This document shows positions 15,073 through 23,514 of a stretch of 38,597 nt of DNA, in pieces. The translations under genes and the position numbers were made by a program. The first letter of the stretch is position 1. Every line of letters starts with the position of its first letter. Below the pieces are notes generated by a model that made no database searches, was not told the origin of the DNA, and was given only the letters and a program-made list of their open reading frames with translations. Origin of the DNA: JAVRLB01 sp049965455 (lineage in GTDB: Archaea; Thermoplasmatota; Thermoplasmata; Thermoplasmatales; ARK-15); assembly GCA_049965455.1 (NCBI GenBank), contig JBMFWH010000009.1, forward strand, positions 1 to 38,597, read 5' to 3'.

Positions 15073-16236
15073 TCAGTATCGGTAACTTGTGTTGAACTCG
15101 CCTATTATTTTTTCCAATACGGAAGGATCATTAATTATGAAAGATATAGTATCAACCGCTGCAAAAATACCTTTTAGCAGATTTTCTCCTGCACGAGATG
15201 GGTTTACAGCTTCTCTAAACTCATCAGAATGCCCAGCTATGTTCTTATAGCCAACCTCTACATCTATATGCCCCGTTGGTACTACTTTGCTAACATTACC
15301 TTCGTCCGAGCTTCCAGATGCAAGAGTGTTGTCCAAATCTAGGTTTTCAGCCACTATTCCTAATTTTTTTAGAGACTGTTGAAGCAGACTGTTAATGTTC
15401 CTGTTTGATTTATAATCATCATAGAGAGGTGTTATTTCTTTAATCTTACACTCCACGCCATATGCACTACTAATGTTCATTATAAGCTTTTCAACCTTCT
15501 CTTCCAATTTCTTGAGAAAATCGCTTGAACTGGACCTTAGATCTATTTCCATAACCACCCTATCAGGAACCACATTTGTTGCTTTGCCACCCTCTTTGAA
15601 AATCATGCCAATAACAGCATGCTTGTCAATCTTTATCCAGCTTCTGAGGTTATTTATGCCTACATATGTCATTACTGCGGCATCAAGGGCATTAGCGCCT
15701 TCTTGCGGTGAATCTGCCATGTGTGCCGTTTTACCCGTAAATAATACTTCTAAGGTAATATCTGCCAAAGTTTTTGATCCAACACGCCAACCATCATCCG
15801 GGTGCATGCCTATTACAAAGTCGATGTCTTTAAATGCTCCATTTTTGGCCATTATTGCCTTACTGCCTGCATATTCACCCCGTCCCTCTTCAGCGGGAGT
15901 TCCGAACACTACAATTTTCCCTTTCTTAATAATATTGCTCATATTTATTGCCGTTCCGTATGCCCACGCAGCTATCAGGTTATGACCACATGAATGGCCA
16001 TTTGGAAGTGCATCATATTCTGCCAATATTCCAACAACAGGATTGCCACTTCCATATTCTGCCCGGAATGCAGTTTTCATGCCAAGATATGGATATTGTA
16101 CCTTAAATCCATGTCTTATGAGCGAATCTACAAGCAATTTCGAAGATTTATATTCCTCACTACCTAGCTCCGCATACTCATAAATATTTCTTGAGAGATT
16201 CAAAATCTCTTCCTTGAACAAAATTTCATTATCCAT
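15073..16236 (-). CDS. M20-family metal-dependent amidohydrolase
   Basis: This 387-aa protein is of the M20D group (AbgB, hippurate and IAA-amino-acid hydrolases). Metal ligands are seen in LPNGHSCGHN (residues 78-86), PAEEGRGE (114-121) and MHPDDG (144-149), with the lid domain in between and a last His in AGHSDEF. It hydrolyses amide bonds of N-acyl or aminobenzoyl amino acids, or small peptides, with Zn or Mn. A TATA-like tttaatatt 29 nt before the ATG at 16236 predicts a leaderless transcript. It is monocistronic, with about 240 bases of uninformative DNA downstream, and fits the peptidolytic character of the region. Confidence 0.9.
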   Translation of the reverse strand: MDNEILFKEEILNLSRNIYEYAELGSEEYKSSKLLVDSLIRHGFKVQYPYLGMKTAFRAEYGSGNPVVGILAEYDALPNGHSCGHNLIAAWAYGTAINMSNIIKKGKIVVFGTPAEEGRGEYAGSKAIMAKNGAFKDIDFVIGMHPDDGWRVGSKTLADITLEVLFTGKTAHMADSPQEGANALDAAVMTYVGINNLRSWIKIDKHAVIGMIFKEGGKATNVVPDRVVMEIDLRSSSSDFLKKLEEKVEKLIMNISSAYGVECKIKEITPLYDDYKSNRNINSLLQQSLKKLGIVAENLDLDNTLASGSSDEGNVSKVVPTGHIDVEVGYKNIAGHSDEFREAVNPSRAGENLLKGIFAAVDTISFIINDPSVLEKIIGEFNTSYRY

Positions 16237-16594
16237 AGATCTATATTATCTAAAACAATATTAAATTTTATTATTGGTTCCTTGATTTGTATAGCCCCAA
16301 AATATTTGACTAGAAAGTTTAAAATGTAGGAAAGAAAAAGAGGTTAGGAGAGATTGCTAAAAAATCCAAGATTCTGGTTAATAAAGTGTGTGTGAATATA
16401 GAACTTAAAAGTGAGAATTTAAGGTTTAATTATATTTGAGATTTAGTGATGGGAAAACTGAGACCTTCTGGTAATAACTGTCTGCTGGAAGAGAAGTCAG
16501 GTCATAGATATCTAATCCAAATGGATGTTTGGATATCGTGGGAGATATATATGTAAAAAAAGCCGGACTGAAAGTTTACATACATTTTATAATA
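16237..16594. other. Intergenic region, nothing firmly identified
   Basis: This 358-base gap has a purine-rich centre (about 16320-16370). Two short plus-strand frames are seen: one from about 16353 to 16441 without a clear start (AKKSKILVNKVCVNIELKSE) and one from ATG 16449 of 33 codons (MGKLRPSGNNCLLEEKSGHR). No ribosome site, family or RNA structure could be assigned. They may be remnants of a decayed gene. Confidence 0.4.
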
Positions 16595-18433
16595 CTATTT
16601 TTGTAGATGTTCTTCAAACCAATCTCTTATCAGCAATAATCTCCTTACTCTGTGCAATGGTTTTCCAAAAACTGGCAGTGTGTGATTTTCTCCAGGAAAT
16701 GTCACTAACTTCGCCTCTCTATTCAGATATTTCAGAGCAGAATAGAGCTGATAAGCCTGTTCTATAGAACATCTGTAATCTTCTTCCGCATGCAATATAA
16801 GCATCGGTGTTTTAATGTTCTTTACATATTTAAGTGGGCTTTGCGCCCAGTAAAGTTCTAGATCTTCAAAAGGGACCCCACCAATTTGGTCAACATCAAA
16901 ACTTAAACCAATATCAGAAGTGCCAAAGTCAGAGATCCAGTTTGATATTGATCTATCTGTAACTGCTGCCTTAAAAATATTTGTTTGAGTAACAACCCAG
17001 TTTACCATGAACCCGCCATAAGAACCACCGATCACTCCTGCACTTTTCGATAAATTATACTTTTTAACAGCTGTTTCAAAAAATTCCATGAGATCTTTAT
17101 AGTCTCTCTGCCCATATCTGCCTCGGATCTCTAACGAGTATGATTCATCGTAACTATCACTGCCTCTGGGATTTGAGAATAGAACAGAAAATCCAGCTGA
17201 ATATAGATAATAAAATTCAAAATTGAAAGCATGACCATACGCACTTTTTGGACCGCCGTGTATTGTCAGGATCGTACCATTATTGTTTTTTAAAATCCAA
17301 CCATCTATGTTTTTTCCATCGCTTGATAACACATTTAATTTTTCAGGTATGGGTAAGTCATTGAAATGTCTGTTAAAATTTGTAAGTTTCTTTTCTATCC
17401 CATCATAAACATAAAGTTCCTGGGGGTAATTTATTCTTTGCATTATTAAATATATTGTACCATCTTGTACAACAAAGTCATCTATGCTATCATTTTCTCC
17501 TAATATGTAATATGCCTTTTTATCAGATAGATCGTATTTATATATCTTTGTAGATCCTTGGTCAGTTATTAAAAAATAGATATTATCTCGGTACCATTCT
17601 ATAATTTTACCAGTTCCGTATATTGAATCTGAGTTCAATGAATTGCCGATGGATCTGTCCATCTCTTTATTGAGACACGTTAATTCATTTTCTACTAAAA
17701 GGTACAATTTTTTATGTTGAGAGATGCTTTTTTTGTTGTCAGAGTATACAAGCGCGATCTTTTTTCCATCAGGAGAATATGCTAGATCATAAAAATAGCC
17801 TTCTGCATTGTATTTTTCTAATTTTTTGCCAGTTAAGAAATATAGATTGTTCCATGAATTTTGTTGCCCATCTATGGACATCACGATAGCTATTTTATTT
17901 TCTGTAGGCCCCAGAGCATATGCAAATACATTAAATGGTTCGTATGTTAATTTTTCGACTTTACCTTTCAAGTTCACTTTAAATAGTGTGGGTCTTTTAT
18001 TGTATGTAAAGCCATTTCCATTAAAATAAAAAGGATACTTTTCTATTATTCTCAGATCGTCTTCTTCCTTTTTTATTTCATTGGAAATAAAATAGATATA
18101 TCTTGAGTCATGGGACCATCTTATGTTTGTAATATCTTCCCTCTCCAAGATAGCTATTGGTTCTCCGCCACACATCGGAAGTAACATTAACTGAAACTTA
18201 TTTTCTTTCCTTTTAGCTACAAAAGCCATATATTTACCATCTTGTGAAATTTTGGGAGATCTATCATTTGGACCAGCAGTTAACTGCTTCGATTTTTTAC
18301 CCTTGATCCATATAGTACTTTCATAGTCATTTTTGTTTTTAGATGGTACTGTTTTTACAAAATAAATATCTGAGCCGTATGCCTCTAAATCGCTTAAAAA
18401 AACAAGCTTATAAAAATCTTCAATTGTAATCAT
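16595..18433 (-). CDS. S9 prolyl oligopeptidase-family serine peptidase
   Basis: This protein of about 612 aa has an N-terminal beta-propeller (TolB/WD-like blades such as RSPKISQDGKYMAFVAK and DIRWSHDSRYIYF-type units, to about residue 370) and a C-terminal alpha/beta hydrolase. The catalytic Ser lies in GVIGGSYGGFMVNW, Asp in LHAEEDYRCS and His in PGENHTLPVFG, as in acylaminoacyl peptidases and oligopeptidases. It cleaves short peptides in the cytosol; no signal peptide is seen. The start at ATG 18433 is preferred over an upstream ATG at 18526, since a TATA-like tttaata lies about 31 nt before 18433 and the extra 31 codons fall in transposase debris. Confidence 0.9.
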   Translation of the reverse strand: MITIEDFYKLVFLSDLEAYGSDIYFVKTVPSKNKNDYESTIWIKGKKSKQLTAGPNDRSPKISQDGKYMAFVAKRKENKFQLMLLPMCGGEPIAILEREDITNIRWSHDSRYIYFISNEIKKEEDDLRIIEKYPFYFNGNGFTYNKRPTLFKVNLKGKVEKLTYEPFNVFAYALGPTENKIAIVMSIDGQQNSWNNLYFLTGKKLEKYNAEGYFYDLAYSPDGKKIALVYSDNKKSISQHKKLYLLVENELTCLNKEMDRSIGNSLNSDSIYGTGKIIEWYRDNIYFLITDQGSTKIYKYDLSDKKAYYILGENDSIDDFVVQDGTIYLIMQRINYPQELYVYDGIEKKLTNFNRHFNDLPIPEKLNVLSSDGKNIDGWILKNNNGTILTIHGGPKSAYGHAFNFEFYYLYSAGFSVLFSNPRGSDSYDESYSLEIRGRYGQRDYKDLMEFFETAVKKYNLSKSAGVIGGSYGGFMVNWVVTQTNIFKAAVTDRSISNWISDFGTSDIGLSFDVDQIGGVPFEDLELYWAQSPLKYVKNIKTPMLILHAEEDYRCSIEQAYQLYSALKYLNREAKLVTFPGENHTLPVFGKPLHRVRRLLLIRDWFEEHLQK

Positions 18434-18470
18434 AAAAAGATAATATCTTAAAACAGTATTAAATTTTTTC

Positions 18471-18520
18471 TTGCACGATCCTGTCAATTCTCTGTTGAAA
18501 ATATTAAAAAGAGCATCCAG
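18471..18520 (+). pseudogene. Transposase C-terminal remnant, copy B (short)
   Basis: The plus strand encodes HDPVNSLLKILKRAS, matching IDAVNFSLKILKIAS of copy C at 34413-34556 and KSILKILKRVS of copy A. The DNA is also alike (gttgaaaatattaaaaagag versus the same block with one change). The match ends near 18520, where IS110 sequence on the other strand begins, so two mobile remnants are joined here. Confidence 0.55.
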
Positions 18521-18659
18521 CATCATTCATCTTAAAGCTAAAATGCTCAAGAGTGTCTCCAGAAGCAGAGACGAAGTGAGCAAAGCTTTCACTCTCTCCA
18601 ATATCAATTCCAACGGCAGGCGCGTTCATATTTTTGTTATGGTTTTTTGTATATTTCAT
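18504..18659 (-). pseudogene. IS110-family transposase N-terminal fragment
   Basis: From ATG 18659 (ribosome site aggaggat, 6 nt spacing) 51 codons read MKYTKNHNKNMNAPA, then VGIDIGESESFAHFVSASGD and FSFKMNDAG before a stop. GIDIGES carries the first Asp of the RuvC-like DEDD domain of IS110 transposases, whose usual length is 300-400 aa. Only the start of that domain is left; the rest, including the Ser-containing C-terminal half, is missing. The frame is cut where transposase remnant B begins. Confidence 0.75.
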
Positions 18660-18860
18660 ATTTATCCTCCTAGCGACACCAATGTCTGACATGGTGTCGC
18701 AAAAAAGCCGGCCGTTAAGAAAATTTACTATTCAGGCAAAACCTGAATTTTTATACCGGTAATATAAGGCTGAATAAATAATATTTTTTTAATATCACTT
18801 TTGTGTTATATATTTAACTAACACAAAAAACAATTAAACAATAATAGTTTTCCATTACCA
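18660..18860 (-). other. Left flank of IS110 fragment, hairpin-rich, possible bridge-RNA remnant
   Basis: Three hairpins stand upstream of the IS110 start: gcgacacca/tggtgtcgc (18673-18681 with 18692-18700), attcagg/cctgaat (18730-18736 with 18742-18748) and ttgtgtta/taacacaa (18801-18808 with 18819-18826). IS110-group elements are known to encode a structured bridge RNA in the non-coding left end upstream of the recombinase. Position and length (about 180-200 nt) fit, but the loops were not matched to donor or target DNA. Confidence 0.35.
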
Positions 18861-18873
18861 TGCAAAAATTCTA

Positions 18874-19641
18874 TTACCCTATTTTAGAAAACAAATTCAT
18901 AAGAGATTGGCCAGAATCTATTACTATAGTTTGGCCAGTAATATTCTCGGATTCTATCAGAAAAATAACAGCATGAGCGATCTCTTCAGGCTTTATAATT
19001 TTATTTGTGAGAGTATAGTGTCTGCCATATTCTTCATCTGAAATATTTAGAATCTCGAGTAAACTGTCTCCCATCTTCGTTTTCACTACCGCTGGAGCTA
19101 CTGCATTTACTCTTATTCCTCTCTGTGAAAGCTCTACAGCAAGGTATTCTGTAAGTTCGATTATGGCAGATTTCGTGATGCCGTATATTGATAGAAAGCT
19201 CATAGGCTTTATTCCGGCAATTGAAGAGATGTTTATTATAACCCCCTCCTCGCTTATAATCTTTCCAAATTCTTGAGAACAGTAAATATTAGACATCAAG
19301 TTTGTAGATATTGTTTTTTCGATCAGGCGATCATCACTTTCCAGAAAAGGCATGGCTATGCTTGTTCCTGCATTATTAACCAGTATGTCACATTTTCCAT
19401 ATTTGGAGATAGTTTCATTTAATAATTTTATGCATCCGTCTCTGCTTGAGACATCTGCCTGAACCATTATGCCTGATGACACATCATTTATCAAGCTCAG
19501 TGTCTCATTTCCGTCTTCTATCCTCTTTTTGACATTCACTACTACTTTTACTCCCTGCTTTGCGAGCTCAATAGCAATCGCTCTGCCAATACCACGACCA
19601 GAGCCCGTGACCACCGCTACTTTATCATTTAGATTGTACAT
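18874..19641 (-). CDS. Short-chain dehydrogenase/reductase (FabG-like)
   Basis: This 255-aa classical SDR has the cofactor motif TGSGRGIGRAIA (about 12-23), NNAGTS (about 90-95), the catalytic Ser in NISSIAGIKPM, and Tyr/Lys in YGITKSA (YxxxK), followed by RVNAVAPAVVKT. It oxidises or reduces a hydroxyl/keto group with NAD(P)(H). VVVNVKKR after the second strand may favour NADP, but this is weak. Substrate is not inferable; sugar, 3-oxoacyl and polyol substrates are all common. It is monocistronic, with TATA-like stretches 20-31 nt before ATG 19641. It lies downstream of the IS110 remnant but keeps full length. Confidence 0.9.
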   Translation of the reverse strand: MYNLNDKVAVVTGSGRGIGRAIAIELAKQGVKVVVNVKKRIEDGNETLSLINDVSSGIMVQADVSSRDGCIKLLNETISKYGKCDILVNNAGTSIAMPFLESDDRLIEKTISTNLMSNIYCSQEFGKIISEEGVIINISSIAGIKPMSFLSIYGITKSAIIELTEYLAVELSQRGIRVNAVAPAVVKTKMGDSLLEILNISDEEYGRHYTLTNKIIKPEEIAHAVIFLIESENITGQTIVIDSGQSLMNLFSKIG

Positions 19642-19902
19642 ACTGTCACAAATTATATAAAGATAATTAAACTTTTCTTGATTTTCCGTGCTTGTGGCAC
19701 AAAATAGTTTTCAAAAAAATCAAGGTCATATCTGATAATGTCATAAGTTCAGGATTTTAGGTGCAGGATAAGCCATGCTTATTGCAAAATCATAATTGTA
19801 CAATTCTAATCAGGGTATGAACTAAAAAAATCAATATAGATCAAAAAAAGTCAAATCATCTCACAATAAGTTTTTTTAGTTAAACTGATTATAAGAGATG
19901 AG

Positions 19903-22617
19903 ATGTTCGAAAAGCTAGATCCAAGAATACTGGAGATACTGGAAGAAGAAGGGATAAAAGAACCTACACAGCCTCAAAAAGAGGTTTTTGAGATCATATC
20001 AAAGGGTGCTAACGTGCTTTTGATAGCGCCTACCGGCACGGGAAAGACCGAGGCTGCAATATTACCAATACTTGACAAGATTGTTCACAGCAAATTTTCT
20101 CCGATCTCGTGCATCTATATTACTCCATTAAGAGCGCTAAACAGAGACTTAAAAGAGAGGTTTGAAGTCTATTCTAAAAAGCTGGGCATAAACATAGCAG
20201 TGAGGCACGGAGACACGTCACAGTCAGAGCGCAAAAAGCAGAGCGACAATCCTCCACAATTACTGATCACCACGCCTGAAACCTTGCAAATATTGTTTAC
20301 AGCGCCAAAGATCCGAACTGCGCTTAAAAACGTAAGATACGTGATCATTGATGAAGTGCACGAGCTTATGCAGGATGAGAGAGGAGCCCAGCTGGCTATA
20401 GCGTTAGAGCGTCTGACCGCCATATCTGGAGAGTTTCAAAGGATCGGGCTCTCGGCAACGGTGGGTAACAAGGAAGAGCTTGCAAAATGCATAGCTGGAG
20501 ATCGGGAAATAGAGGTGAAAGAGGTAGCGATCCCTAAAAATATAGACTTGTCACTTTATTCTTACAAAGACAAGCATGCAAAAGAGTCTGAAATAATGGG
20601 CTGTGATCTCGATTACGGATCCATACTGATTGAAATCCTGGAACTTATAAAACAGCATAATGTGTCCCTGATATTCGTGAACACTAGAACTACCGCAGAA
20701 GACATTGCCATGCGATACGCACAGCTGGAAAGTGATATTCCAATTAGTGTGCATCATGGTTCTCTGTCCCAGGAAGTGCGAACCCTAAACGAAGAAAAGC
20801 TGAAGGCGGGAGAGCTGAAAGCATTGATCTGTACATCATCGCTAGAATTAGGCATAGATGTGGGGAAGGTTGATTTTGTAGTACAGTATAATTCGCCAAG
20901 AGAGGTATACAGGCTAATACAGCGTGTAGGAAGATCCGGGCACACGCTTAAAGGCATTTCCAAGGGGCTGATCATCTCTGAGAACCCTATAGAGCTAGAA
21001 GAGGGCATGAGCATTATACATCTTGCCAAAAAAGGGTTTATTGAAAACCTGACCATCCGCAAAAACCCGATCGTAGTGCTTGCAAACCAGATTGTTTCTA
21101 ATGCGTATTCTGAGAAGAGGGTGAACGTGACCGGATACTATCAAACAATACATAAAACCTACATTTTCAAAGATCTGAGCTTTAAAAAGTATCTGGATCT
21201 TTTGGATTTTTTGAGCAAAATGCATCTTGTATGGATGGACGGAGAGAATTTTGGAACCACGAGAAAAGCATTAAATTATTTTTATCAGAACATATCTCTC
21301 ATTCCTGATGAGAAAAGCTATGTCGTGATCGATATTTCTTCAAATCGCTTTATGGGCATTCTTGACGAGCGGTTTGTGGCAAGCGAGCTGGAAATAGGAA
21401 AGACGTTTGTCATGAAAGGCATGACATGGAGAGTTGTAGACATCAAAGAATCCAAGATTCTTGTTGAAGGTATAAAAGAGATCAGCATCCCGCCACTCTG
21501 GGTCGGAGAAGAGATCCCGGTCCCGTTCGAGGTGGCAATGACCGTTGCAGAGCTCAGGGATTCACGCAAGGTTCTGAGCTTCGTGTCAGAATCCGCCCGC
21601 GAGAAAATAGAAGAGTGGTGGAGCATTGTTCCCGCTAAAAACAATAAAATCACCATTGAGAAAAAAGGTAATACAATCGTGATCGAAGATTATTTTGGCA
21701 CTCGCGTAAATCTGACACTGGCAGAGCTCATTTCCTCGCTTTTAGCACAGAGAATTGGAGAAAGCGTGAATATCAGCTATTCTCCGTACCATATTTCTTT
21801 TGAGACCGATTCTGACATTGAAGAAATCGAGGTTTTAGAGATCATTCAAAGCTTGAAAATAGAGTATATTGAGATTCTCCTGAAAAAGAGCATTGTCAGC
21901 TCGAGGTTTTTCAAGCTTGCGTTTTATTATGTGGCAAAGAAGTTTGGCATAATAGCCAAAACCTCGGATTTCAGGGCGATCAGGATTGATAAGCTGATGG
22001 ACGTTTATAAGGATACGCTGCTGTTTGAAGAAACTGTAAACAAAGTATTTGCAGATTATCTGGATCTGGAAAACACCATAAAAGTATTGAAAATGATAAA
22101 TGATCGTACTCTAGAAATAGAGATTGTAAAATTCAGCAAAGCTGCAGAGCTGGTAATGGGGAGATACTCTGAGAACTTTGCGCCAATAAGGTTGACAAAG
22201 GCGATAATTGAGAAAGTTAGGGAGAGGCTGTTTAATGAACAGGTAACGATGTACTGCATGAGCTGCCACAGATCATATACTACCAGAGTCAAGGACATTG
22301 AACGGATAATTTGTCCTTACTGTTCAAGCGTCAAAGTGACAATGTTCCAAAAATACGAACTTGACAAGAGAGCGCTGTTCAAAAAAGAGAATCCGGACCA
22401 TAATGAAGAATCCGAAATAAAGAGGTTTGTGGAGATCTCACAATTGTTGCGCGTGTATAAAAGAGCTGGCGCAATGACCCTAGTAGCGCACGGGGTGGGA
22501 TTAGAAACTGCAAGAAGAATATTAAAAACGTACAGTGACGATGAGTTCACGCTTATAAAACACATTTTAGAAGCAGAGATTCAGTATGCCAAAAACAGGA
22601 GATTCTGGGCAAACTAA
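19903..22617 (+). CDS. lhr: Lhr-type DEAD/DEAH helicase with C-terminal zinc ribbon
   Basis: This 904-aa SF2 helicase has motif I APTGTGKT (42-49), Ib TPETL, motif II DEVH (150-153), motif III SAT (184-186) and motif VI QRVGRSGH (about 340-347). An Lhr-type winged-helix and central domain follows, with PPLWVGEEIPVPFEVAM near 527-543 typical of the Lhr core. The C-terminal part holds CMSC (about 785-788) and CPYC (about 804-807), a probable four-cysteine zinc ribbon. Archaeal Lhr proteins unwind 3'-tailed duplexes and forked DNA and are linked to repair and recombination. The gene begins the more G/C-rich part of the window. Its stop overlaps the rhomboid stop by four bases (convergent). Confidence 0.92.
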   Translation: MFEKLDPRILEILEEEGIKEPTQPQKEVFEIISKGANVLLIAPTGTGKTEAAILPILDKIVHSKFSPISCIYITPLRALNRDLKERFEVYSKKLGINIAVRHGDTSQSERKKQSDNPPQLLITTPETLQILFTAPKIRTALKNVRYVIIDEVHELMQDERGAQLAIALERLTAISGEFQRIGLSATVGNKEELAKCIAGDREIEVKEVAIPKNIDLSLYSYKDKHAKESEIMGCDLDYGSILIEILELIKQHNVSLIFVNTRTTAEDIAMRYAQLESDIPISVHHGSLSQEVRTLNEEKLKAGELKALICTSSLELGIDVGKVDFVVQYNSPREVYRLIQRVGRSGHTLKGISKGLIISENPIELEEGMSIIHLAKKGFIENLTIRKNPIVVLANQIVSNAYSEKRVNVTGYYQTIHKTYIFKDLSFKKYLDLLDFLSKMHLVWMDGENFGTTRKALNYFYQNISLIPDEKSYVVIDISSNRFMGILDERFVASELEIGKTFVMKGMTWRVVDIKESKILVEGIKEISIPPLWVGEEIPVPFEVAMTVAELRDSRKVLSFVSESAREKIEEWWSIVPAKNNKITIEKKGNTIVIEDYFGTRVNLTLAELISSLLAQRIGESVNISYSPYHISFETDSDIEEIEVLEIIQSLKIEYIEILLKKSIVSSRFFKLAFYYVAKKFGIIAKTSDFRAIRIDKLMDVYKDTLLFEETVNKVFADYLDLENTIKVLKMINDRTLEIEIVKFSKAAELVMGRYSENFAPIRLTKAIIEKVRERLFNEQVTMYCMSCHRSYTTRVKDIERIICPYCSSVKVTMFQKYELDKRALFKKENPDHNEESEIKRFVEISQLLRVYKRAGAMTLVAHGVGLETARRILKTYSDDEFTLIKHILEAEIQYAKNRRFWAN

Positions 22618-23429
22618 TCATGTTTATGGGAATGTTTATGTTTCCCCGTTATACTTTTATATATTTTTATCTTGTTGTTTTTTACGTGCACGTAACTGCC
22701 TTTCAACCTTGCCTCAGATCCGTACAGGATAGTAAAAAACTGTTCGATCCATATTTTACGTACCTCTTCAATCTTCTCGCTTTCAATCTTATCTGCCAGC
22801 TTAATCAACTGGTCCGTTCCTGCCAGTTTCCTCAACAACTCAACATCTATGATCACCAGTTTTTGGGACGGATGTACAAGATAGTACGCTATAACCGCTC
22901 CTGCCACAAATCCAGATACATGCGCCAGATGCGCCACACCGTTATTTTCAAATATTGCTGTTGCCAGAAACTCAATGGCTGCGTAAAACAACACTGCATA
23001 TTTGACCTTGATCTTGGGCATGAAAATGATCCCTAACAGCATTGGTATCTCATCATCAGGATAGAGCACCAAGAAAGAGCCCATTATCCCGAATATCGCT
23101 CCAGATGCACCTAACAAATAGCTCTGCGAGCCCGAATATATGATCGAAAATACAAGCTCTGCGATTATCCCGCTTGAAAGGTACAGGACCAGAAACTTTC
23201 TGCTTTTTACACGCTCTTCAAAAGGCGAGCCTATCAAAAACAAGATCACCATGTTTGCAACTATCTGCCCATAATTCAGCTGCGTAAATATGCCTGTTAT
23301 TAAAGAAAAAGATAAAAAGTGTGCGGTGTTTAGAGACAGTGAATACAACAGATCATAATAGTATGCCGGATCCATGATCTGAATAATCGTGCCTGCAAAA
23401 AATAGTAAGGTATTTAATAAAATGAGCAT
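22614..23429 (-). CDS. Rhomboid-family intramembrane serine protease
   Basis: This protein of about 271 aa has six hydrophobic segments. Numbered from a TTG at 23435 that would add two residues, the active site shows Ser111 in GASGAIFG, His172 in VAHLAHVSG and the oxyanion-side Asn61 in VANMVILF. It should cleave membrane-spanning substrates within the bilayer. A cytosolic tail of about 75 residues follows, basic and His-rich at its end (KHKHSHKHD). ATG 23429 is chosen. The frame is open and hydrophobic back to about 23540 but has no ATG, GTG or TTG there. It is the last gene downstream of apgM, about 85 nt away. Confidence 0.85.
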   Translation of the reverse strand: MLILLNTLLFFAGTIIQIMDPAYYYDLLYSLSLNTAHFLSFSLITGIFTQLNYGQIVANMVILFLIGSPFEERVKSRKFLVLYLSSGIIAELVFSIIYSGSQSYLLGASGAIFGIMGSFLVLYPDDEIPMLLGIIFMPKIKVKYAVLFYAAIEFLATAIFENNGVAHLAHVSGFVAGAVIAYYLVHPSQKLVIIDVELLRKLAGTDQLIKLADKIESEKIEEVRKIWIEQFFTILYGSEARLKGSYVHVKNNKIKIYKSITGKHKHSHKHD

Positions 23430-23514
23430 AAACAAAGCATATTTATCGGCAAGATACGAATAAAGAAGGAGAACGATTATAAAAAACAGGACCAGATAAA
23501 ATGCAAGTATATTT

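Noticed and set aside
16525..16767. 80-codon plus-strand frame overlapping the S9 peptidase 3' end
   Set aside because: It is antisense to the well-supported catalytic C-terminus and has no protein-like pattern of its own.
18434..18526. N-terminal extension of the S9 peptidase to an ATG at 18526
   Set aside because: The extra codons fall in transposase debris, and a leaderless promoter fits ATG 18433.
18471..18689. 72-codon plus-strand frame as an intact gene
   Set aside because: Its first part is a transposase remnant and the rest is antisense to the IS110 fragment.
19768..19785. Small hairpin ataagc-cat-gcttat upstream of lhr as a regulatory site
   Set aside because: Only a 6-bp stem with a 3-nt loop; too weak to claim in AT-rich DNA.
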